Source: Parasponia andersonii (taxonomy: Eukaryota > Streptophyta > Magnoliopsida > Rosales > Cannabaceae). From it: DNA of 64,000 nucleotides. The DNA is taken from assembly GCA_002914805.1 (NCBI GenBank), contig JXTB01000021.1, positions 1,551,120 through 1,615,119 of the forward strand, read 5' to 3'. The notes under the pieces are model-generated. The model ran no database searches, had not been told where the DNA came from, and saw nothing but the letters and a program-made list of their open reading frames with translations. Shown piece after piece: positions 57,041 to 64,000 of the stretch; the stretch's first letter is position 1; each line of letters begins with the position of its first letter. The position numbers were made by a program, and so were the translations under genes.

Positions 57041-60000
57041 AGAAATAGACTTACTTCAAGGGTTTGATAAACTTGATGACTTGGGTGAATGGCAGGGAAG
57101 TGATGTCCACAGCAAACACAAGTTCCATAAATAATTTTGTGTCATGGGATATAGCGAGTCGGTTAGGATTAGTTGTTATGAAGAATTCCACTAGACTAAA
57201 GGCTGTGAATTGTGATGCTATGCATGTCCATAGTTCAGGAATAAGTGGATTGAAGGTTAGTACTTGGCAGGGAGATTGCAACTTCATGGTGTTTCCTCTT
57301 CAAATTTCAATCTAATACTTGACATTCAATACCTAAGGTTGGCCAAAGCTTTTGTTGTACCACACCTTAGAAGAATCATGATTGGTAATGAAAGGAACCC
57401 TTGCTTCATTTATGCGGTGTCCAAAATGCCAGATGTTAGGAGACCAAGGGAAATCGAATTGCAATCTGCTAAGCAATTCAAGGAGGGTATAATGAGGGGT
57501 TAATATGCTTATATTGTTGCTTTGATTGAAATAAAACAAGAACAATTTGAGGAGGTGACTATCAGTGTATCAGATCTCTTCGAGTAGTTCATTGAAACAA
57601 TGCCCCCTGAATTGCCCAAAGAACTTCCGCCAAGGAGGATAATTGATCACAAAATTAATTTAGAACCAGGGACTAGGCCTTTGTCTGAAGCTCCTTACAA
57701 AATGGTTCCATTAGAATTAGTTAAGTTGCAAACATAGTTAGATGAAGTGCTGAATGCAGGATTGATTTAGCAAGCAAGATGTGTGTAGATTATCAGGCCC
57801 TAAACAAAGTCACAATGAAGAACAAATACCCGATACTTAATGCTACTAATTTGTTCAACAGGCTATCTAAGTCTTTCTATTTAAAAAAACTAGACCTATT
57901 GGCAAGTGAGGATTGCAATAGGAGATGGGGCAAAAACTACTTATGTGGCAAGGTATGGGTCATATGAGTTTCTACTCATGCCATTTGGCTTGGCCAATGC
58001 CCCTACTACTTTCTACAACTTAATAAATGATGTGTTGTATGAGTTTTTAGATCAATTTGTGGTTGTACATCTAGACGAAATTATTATTTACAGTGAGTCA
58101 TTGGCTGATCACTAGATACATTTGAGGGAAGTATTCTCTGAACTAAGGGAATACAAACTATATGTCAAAAAAGAAAAATGCGAGTTTTGTCGCCAAGAAG
58201 TAAAGTTCTTAAGACATTGGGTGAGCAAAAGGTAGATTCGAATGGAAGAAAAGAAACTTAAGGTCATTATTGATTGGCTTGGCCTGAAGAAAGTTGTAGA
58301 TTTGAGATCTTTTTTAGGTCTAGATAACTATTATCGAAAATTCATCAAGGGATACTCTAAGAAAGTTAGTCCCTTAATGGATTTGCCCAAGAAAGATCAA
58401 AAATAGGGTGTGCAGATGAGTGTCAGGAGGCCTTTAATAAGTTGAAGGTTTTTGTTTCATCAAAATCTAGAAAAACGATTAGAGATACAAATAGATGCAT
58501 TAGACAAAGCTGTTGGTGGGTACTTATCTAAGATAGTCATTTTTTGGTATTTGAAAGCAAAAACCTGAAAGATGCCGAGCAAAAGTACTAGGTTCACGAA
58601 AAGTAGATGACCGCTGTGGTGCATTGCCTAGATACTTAGAGACATTATTTGTTGAGGACGAAGTTCACGGTGTATACTGATAATGTGGCCAACACATATT
58701 TTAAAACTCAGAAAAAGCTAACTCTAAAGCAAGTTTGTTGGTAAGAGTTTCTAGTAGAATTTGATTTTATATGAGTTTACAAACAAGGAAAATAGATTCA
58801 AGTTGAGGATGCTCTTAGCAAGAAATACATACATGCATATATAGCAGCATTGACTTCAGTCAAGTCCACTTTTCTCGACTAGATGAGGGAGCAGTCCTTA
58901 CTCAATTCCACTTATATGAAGCTAAAATAATAGGTTGCTTAAGGCATAGTTTGATGGTATTGGCTTGACGATAACTTATTGTATGCCAAGGCCAGTAGGT
59001 TGTATGTGCCAAGGGATGGTGGGCTAAGATGAGAGTTACTACAGGAAGCATATGATCCATAATGGGTCAGTCACCCAAGCGTAGAGAAAATGATTGCTTT
59101 GCTTAGAAAGTTATATTGCTGGCCAAAAATAGAGGACGAGGTAGAGTCCGACGTGAAAACATGTTTAGTTTGCTAGTAAGACAAGATAGAGAGGATGAAA
59201 GAAGCGGGGGTGTTACAGCCATATTCTATTCCTCAGAAACCATGGTAGTCAATCTCTATGAATTTCATTATGGGATTTCTAGAAGTGAAGGGCATTAAAT
59301 CAATCTTGGTTATGGTTAATCGACTCTCAAAATATGGGATCTTCATTCCAGCACTACCTACATGTCCGATAGATATTGTTACGGAGCTAATCATGAAAAA
59401 TATACTGAAATAGTTTGGATTGCCTACAGATATCGTGAGTCACAGGGATTATCGGTTCACTAATAGATTTTGGACTACGTTTTTCAAGATGTTGGGATCA
59501 AATTTAAAGTTCTCTACTAAAAATTACCCATAATCGGATGGTCAGACATAGTATGAATCAGTTACTAGAAGATACTTAAGGCACTATGTCACTACGTGCT
59601 AACAAAATTAGGTTGATGTACTTGATGTAGCCCAGTTTTGCTACAACATTCATCAATCCTCTGCAATGGGAATGATCCTAGTAAGAACATGTTTCAGAGG
59701 CAGCTTTTGACTCCACACAAAGTAACCAAGTAAAAGTCCCAAGGGTCTTGTCCATCTACATACAAATTTGCTAGAGATAGAATTGAACTCCTTGAGTAGG
59801 CATAGGATAACCTAGCCAAAGCATCCAAGTAGATGAAGAAGTATGCTGATAAGCATAGAAGGAAGTTAGAGTTCAATGTGGGGGACAAAGTATTGCTAAA
59901 GCTTACTCCTTAGATTTAGAAAAAGGTAACTAGTAAGCAATACCATAAGGGGTTAGTGCAAAAGTATAATGGCTCATTTGACAATGTGAAAAATCTGAGA

Positions 60001-60300
60001 AATATTGCTTATCGATCGCAGTTACCTGAGCATTTCAAGATATGCCCAACAATTCATATGAGTTTCTTGAAACAGTACCATAAGGATGAGGACAAGGGTC
60101 GGACCATGGTGATTAGAGCTCCTTCTATTATAAGGAAGCAATTCGAGAAAGAAAATACAAAGATCTTAGATCATAGATCTCTAGGGGCAAGCAAGAAGAA
60201 TAACCACACTAAATTTCTTATTTAGTGGAAAAGTGAAGGTGTGGTTGATACTACGTGGGAGAAGGTAGTGATCTTGTGGTAATTTGAATACTAGATGAAC
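57041..60300 (+). pseudogene. pol remnant of the outer chromovirus
   Basis: The protease region (57060-57320) keeps NNFVSWDIASRLGL but has lost the DTGA catalytic Asp (STANTSS). RT pieces: CVDYQALNKVTMKNKYPI near 57780; a frame change; then YGSYEFLLMPFGLANAPTTF near 57960 and VVVHLDEIIIYSES near 58060, where the usual FIDD box reads HLDE. The RT connector ([22 protein letters not shown]) is followed by RNase H and integrase remnants with many stops. The C terminus (59950-60290) has KICPTIHMSFLKQYHKDED and a chromodomain-type stretch (KILDHRSLGASKK, then TTWEKVVILW). Non-functional. Confidence 0.75.
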
Positions 60301-60355
60301 ATATCTTTAGATATCCTTCCAGCGAGGATTTTAGTTTCTTCTGGTAGGGGTGGTT

Positions 60356-61409
60356 TGTTAGCCCATTAGTCAGTGACATGACACGAGTCCAAGGTGAGGG
60401 ATGCATATAGTGAACACGACCATGCAGAAAGAACAAGGCATTATTTGGGTGGGCATGACCTTAGCACAATGATCAGGCACTTAAGTGTGTCTTGTTGACA
60501 GTTGGCTTAACATGGCACAGGTTGTGCAATATGGCTTGACACGAACCAAGTGAAGTTCAAGGTTGCTTAAGAGTTGGCATGACTAGCAAGGCAATTGGTG
60601 ATACATAAAGATTATGCTACCTGCACAGGCAGGCCAAGTGTACTGTATGCATGTGCATGGCATCCAGTGCATGCTACTGTGTGCACGCACAGGTGAGCTG
60701 GCTAACAGAAGTCATGATGTTCATGCGCAAGGACATGTACCAATAGTGTATGCACTTGCAATAGACAGTTGTGCATGCATGTGGGCTGAAGCATGCGAAG
60801 TAGTTATGGTGGCTTGCTAATTAGCACATATGACATGTGCTTGCATGGTGATCATGCCAAGCAGTTGGAGACAGTTCCTATGGAGTTAGCTAATTAGTAC
60901 CTAAGACATGTGTATGCACAGTAAATAGACCGAGTAGTTGGAGATGATTACTAGGGCAGTTACTTGTCGTGACCCTTGTGTAATGTACTAGCAAGTTGGG
61001 GAAGATTATCTGAGACAAGTGGTTGGTTCAAACATCTGGTGGTTGGGGGAAACTGCCCAACAATGTGTGCTGACGTATGCTAGCTAGTCTAGCATGGCCC
61101 TAGGCAGTTAGGGGTATCAACTACCATGCATATGCTATTTAGTATAATTCATATGGCAAAGTCATGAGAGTATAATGTCCTACACGTTGCCTTGTAATCC
61201 TTTTGTGAATTAATGAAAGGTTGGGAAAGGTTTCTCATATGTTGGCTTTTGTATTCATTACTTGTTTTGCATAGTCTGTTGAGTGTATAAGGCAAATACT
61301 CAGACCTGATTCTATGTATGTATTGTTAGTATGTTGGTTTGTTGACCAAGAACAGTTACTAGTTCCATCATTAGGGAAAAATTCGTGGTGAGATTTTGCC
61401 CCTGTGACA
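60356..61409 (+). repeat. 3' LTR of the outer chromovirus
   Basis: Begins TGTTAGCCCATTAGTCAG after ggtaggggtgg and ends cccctgtgaca. It is the uninterrupted reference copy for the split 5' LTR. It is unusually rich in TGCATG/GCATGT words (60640-60860). Confidence 0.85.
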
Positions 61410-61699
61410 CCTTGTAAGTTTGAGTTTATAGGTGTGACGACTTCGAGCATCACCACAAATAAAGAGGTGAGGTTGAGAAACTTTATAATATGATGGAATA
61501 TATGTGTGTTTTCTTCATTTTGGGGACTGTGTATTTCAAAACTTTAGTTTAGGGTTTGAGGATAAAAGACTGATTCTCTTTTTCCAAAATCAGTATCTTT
61601 TTTATGATAAAATTAGATGTATTGTAGAAAGCAGATAATGCGTGCAATTAGGAAAAGAGGGATTCTAAGGCACAAATGCTAATAGTTGTTCATTATTAC
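61410..61699. other. Spacer after the nested gypsy pair
   Basis: No supported feature. Confidence 0.5.
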
Positions 61700-61767
61700 C
61701 TAAGTTGTTCCCTGATTTCCTTCATTCTTTGTTGATCCCCTATGATGGTACTCCTTGCTGGCCCTAG
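61700..61767 (-). pseudogene. Exon-like island, unidentified gene
   Basis: On the minus strand, after a candidate acceptor (acaatgcctag), an open segment reads GPARSTIIGDQQRMKEIREQL and ends at a good donor (CTTAG|gtaata). Its composition is protein-like and less AT-rich than the flanks. I do not recognise the protein. It could be part of the same dead gene as the island at 62543-62715. Confidence 0.3.
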
Positions 61768-62542
61768 GCATTGTTGCAGAATCAAATTGGAGTTTTTTTG
61801 TTGACTAATTATTATTTTTTTAATTAGAAAAAAAATGATAAAATACAAAAATCCTTGTTCCTCTCTAAAAAAGAAAAAAAAAATTAACATGTATATTTTA
61901 TTTGTACTCACAACCAAATAACCTAAAGGGTATTCTAGAGATTTTCAAAAAAATTGTTGTCACCGAGAATTATTTTGCAAGTCATCTCTCATCAATGCCA
62001 AATTTTGTACCAGTGTTTTAACTCTAAATCCGACTTGGATATAGAGAGAAAAATCCCAAAGAGATATATGTCTTTATGTTGAATTTTCTACAGATTATGG
62101 ATTAGAGTGGAAGGTCAATATATTTTTTGCTTGTGGAATGGTTAGTGTGAAATTTATTAAAGAAAAATAATAAAAGCACAATTTGGTGCTTCTTCATATC
62201 ATAATCTTGCTATTTTTCTCATTAGGTTCTTCGCTTCTTTGGACTATTTCCCCTAGTCTTCAGTCCCCTCTTTTTGTAGCCTTCTGCTTCTAGACCCATT
62301 AGTTGCACTTCCAATTAATGTTTAAATAATGGCTTAATTTGAAACAAATAGAGCAAAGAGGATGTGGAATTTGATAGATTTAGATGTGCTTTCTTTTCCA
62401 CAATTTTATAAAGAAATGATACCACGTAGAATTCCGGGTTAGATTTTCAAAATAATAGTAAAAAGAATTCAAGGAATATGTTTATCATCAATCCAATTTT
62501 ATAGGAATACATTCGTAATCCATCCAAATATCTAATAATAAC
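61768..62542. other. AT-rich spacer, nothing recognised
   Basis: Possibly intron or intergenic DNA between the two exon-like islands. No motif supports a feature. Confidence 0.5.
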
Positions 62543-62715
62543 TTATAAAGTGGGCACAGGTCTCCAAGACAATCCTGAGTCCAACAAAGTTTGTGGCAAT
62601 GGATTGGGAAATGAAGTTGAATCTTCAGTCCAATGCATGTTCTGCCTTCTAAAGAATCCAAACAGAACTCCTTTGAAATCCCATGTTTCTTTCTCTAACT
62701 GCTGGCACTCAATAT
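62543..62715 (-). pseudogene. Exon-like island, possible 3'-terminal exon of an unidentified gene
   Basis: On the minus strand a 57-codon open segment follows a possible acceptor (tgttgaag) and ends at TAA 62543-62545. It reads IECQQLEKETWDFKGVLFGF, continues FRRQNMHWTEDSTSFPN and ends SGLSWRPVPTL. The base composition is clearly less AT-rich than the surroundings and the peptide is aromatic and balanced, as in real coding sequence. The family is not recognised. A plus-strand open frame over the same bases (62550-62744) is its shadow. Whether the gene still has other exons outside the window cannot be seen. Confidence 0.4.
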
Positions 62716-62892
62716 CTTCAACACATTATCAATCAACTTCTTAACAATGTAAGTATACACATATTATCTGCCTCTTTTATATTCCATTTCATTATGTCAC
62801 ACTCACTCTTTTTTTTAAAAAAAAAAAATACTTTTGAGTTCATACTTGGGAATCAACTTCTTAAAAATATATGTACATACTGACTAAAAGAG
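62716..62892. other. AT-rich spacer
   Basis: The phrase aatcaacttcttaa occurs twice (62731 and 62851), suggesting a small local duplication. Nothing else is recognised. Confidence 0.5.
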
Positions 62893-62986
62893 AATTTATA
62901 TACATTATTGTATGCCTTAGTTCCATTCAATTATGTTACAATTTATATACATTATTGTATGCCTTAGTTCTATTCAATTATGTTAC
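62893..62986. repeat. Tandem duplication, 47 bp x 2
   Basis: The unit aatttatatacattattgta ... caattatgttac is repeated immediately, with one difference (ttccatt versus ttctatt). Confidence 0.9.
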
Positions 62987-63136
62987 AGTCAGTAATTTTT
63001 TCTTTTTTTGTTCTTTTAAACTCTCACGGTTAAAAGAAAAACTTGCTATTAAGTTTGTGAAAACTTAGCCAACTAGATGAATAAAAATACTACTTGGGAG
63101 TTCATACTTTTTGTTTTGGGTTTGTCCATAAGGAGA

Positions 63137-63603
63137 TGTTTGTTATGCAGTGGAAGCACAACTACTCCAAATGGTTATATTTAATACTAAAGCAATATTA
63201 AATATAAACTACCAACTAGTTATAGAAATTAACAAAAGTAGAAAATACACAGAAAATTCTAAATGCAAAAATAAAAGATAATACAAAATTTAGCGAGGTT
63301 AGGCATATTATCTACGTCCTCGAAGTATTGCTGACCATTTTACTAACTTCAAAAAGAGGAAATACAAAATCTGGACTATAATGCAAAAGTCCAGAATTAA
63401 ATGGGAAAAATGATAAAAACAAAATTATGGAGGCCCTTAGGAATAAAGGTCCTCACTAATAGGGAAACTAATTTTAGGATAATTAAAAACCAATTACAAA
63501 AGGCTTTATTTATAGCCAACTATAAACCCCAAATATTTATGCACAAGCGATGTGGGACAAAGTACAAAATAATTACAAAAACTAACAAGCCAAAATTCTA
63601 ACA
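63137..63603 (-). repeat. 3' LTR of the Tork-type element
   Basis: Minus strand TGTTAGAATTTTGGC ... GCATAACAAACA, 467 bases, TG...CA bounded. The left boundary was chosen at the TG of tgtttgttatgcagtgg and could be off by a few bases. Confidence 0.75.
63505..63514 (-). promoter_or_regulatory. TATA box of the Tork-type LTR
   Basis: Minus strand TATAAATAAA inside the LTR, about 90 bases from its 5' end, a plausible core promoter for the element transcript. Confidence 0.5.
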
Positions 63604-63611
63604 ATCTCCAC

Positions 63612-64000
63612 CTTGGCGAGTTAGAAGGTCCCACCCAAATTTCTCCAATTCTTGTATCCTCTATCCATTACAGCAACACCACTTTATATGCCGAAAGGCA
63701 CCATCGAACTTGTAGGATGTTGATCAAGTCTAAATAATGATTGAACTTGATCGATGTCACTATCTTGGTCATTATATCCGCAGGATTCTCAGTAGTCTCA
63801 AACTTCTAAAGCAGTATCTTTCCTTTATCAATAATCTTTCGCACAAAGTGATGTCGGACATCAATATGCTTCATACATATATGGTATATTGGATTCTTCG
63901 CTAAGTGAATGACACTTTGACTATCAGAATAAATACAGACATGCTTATGAACAATTCCTAACTCTTCCAGTAATCCTTGTAACTAAATAGCTTCCTTCAC
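63612..64000 (-). pseudogene. RNase H / pol C terminus of the Tork-type element (partial)
   Basis: Minus-strand frame entering at the window edge: KEAI-stop-LQGLLEELGI, then VCIYSDSQSVIHLAKNPIY with the RNase H catalytic Asp, then KHIDVRHHFVRKIIDKGKIL. Next come FETTENPADIMTKIVT and HYLDLINIL. These are the standard Tork/Tnt1 C-terminal motifs. Two TAG codons replace Trp and Gln, so the polyprotein is dead in this copy. The rest of the element lies outside the window. Confidence 0.85.

Larger units (their letters stand above)
43259..61409 (+). mobile_element. Ty3/gypsy chromovirus (outer element), 5' LTR split by a nested element
   Basis: The outer element runs from 43259 to 61409. Its 5' LTR is in two pieces (43259-43577 and 55217-55908) separated by the 11.6-kb Athila-type element. 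Its gag-pol (about 55920-60300) is followed by a purine-rich tract (ggtaggggtgg) and an uninterrupted 3' LTR (60356-61409). The two LTR pieces align end to end with the 3' LTR. The C terminus of pol is a chromodomain-type segment, which places it among chromoviruses. It is heavily mutated. No clear target duplication was found. Confidence 0.85.
63137..64000 (-). mobile_element. Tork-type Ty1/copia element, 3' end only (runs off the window)
   Basis: The 3' LTR (63137-63603) is followed, in minus-strand terms upstream, by a purine tract (AAGGTGGAGAT) and the C-terminal RNase H of a copia polyprotein, which reaches the window edge. The LTR carries TATAAATAAA and the phrase GTCCCACATCGC common to Tork/Tnt1-like LTRs. 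Confidence 0.85.

Noticed and set aside
60614-60820. 68-codon plus-strand open frame rich in Cys, His and Met
   Set aside because: It falls in the chromovirus LTR and results from TGCATG-rich DNA.
1-64000. tRNA, rRNA or organellar DNA insertions
   Set aside because: I scanned for typical tRNA arms, rRNA phrases and chloroplast genes and saw none. A tRNAscan/rRNA search would be needed to exclude short or degenerate ones.

Overview
The window is a repeat-dense, AT-rich stretch of a plant nuclear genome, most likely a eudicot. This rests on the plant lineages of LTR retrotransposons present (Ty1/copia SIRE- and Tork-type, Ty3/gypsy chromovirus and Athila/Tat-type), on plant MITEs, and on decayed exons of plant housekeeping genes with GT/AG introns. 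The species cannot be named from the sequence. I found no intact host gene, and no bacterial, organellar, rRNA, tRNA or CRISPR feature. By eye, about 45 kb of the 64 kb is LTR-retrotransposon sequence, and every coding region recognised is broken.

Layout. 1-10.9 kb: intergenic DNA with degenerate AT repeats, two long-inverted-repeat MITEs (4322-4583, 6279-7074), a CACTA-like terminus (5205) and an old LTR-like relic (8284-9780). 10.9-13.0 kb: minus-strand exon relics of a HAD-family glycerol-3-phosphatase (GPP-like) and a DUF493/YbeD-family gene, split by a solo-LTR-like insertion. 14.2-21.0 kb: a decayed Ty1/copia element. 21.8-22.7 kb: a second GPP-like pseudogene, also minus strand. 23.3-32.4 kb: a SIRE-type copia element that has lost reverse transcriptase and RNase H and holds a fragment of an Athila-type gypsy element. 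32.7-40.9 kb: a chromovirus-type gypsy element with its RT deleted and a copia solo LTR (38259-39866, near-perfect 5-bp duplication) inside its pol. 41.2-42.7 kb: one MITE followed by three adjacent related MITE-like units.

43.26-61.41 kb is a nest. The host element is a chromovirus whose 5' LTR is cut in two by a minus-strand Athila/Tat-type element (43578-55216). That inner element has two LTRs, a tRNA-type PBS, a polypurine tract and a nearly continuous gag-pol. Between the end of pol and its 3' LTR it carries two extra sense ORFs: an unrecognised cysteine/basic protein (47380-47928), and an intronless, essentially full-length copy of a plant LOG gene (cytokinin riboside 5'-monophosphate phosphoribohydrolase; 46482-47135) broken by one in-frame TGA. 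This gene-carrying retrotransposon is the most interesting object in the window.

61.4-63.1 kb is host DNA with two exon-like islands of unknown family. The window ends inside a minus-strand Tork-type copia element (63137 onward). Premature stops in these elements are often TAG, TGA or TAA where the family has Trp, Arg or Gln, the pattern expected from C-to-T decay of methylated, silenced transposons.
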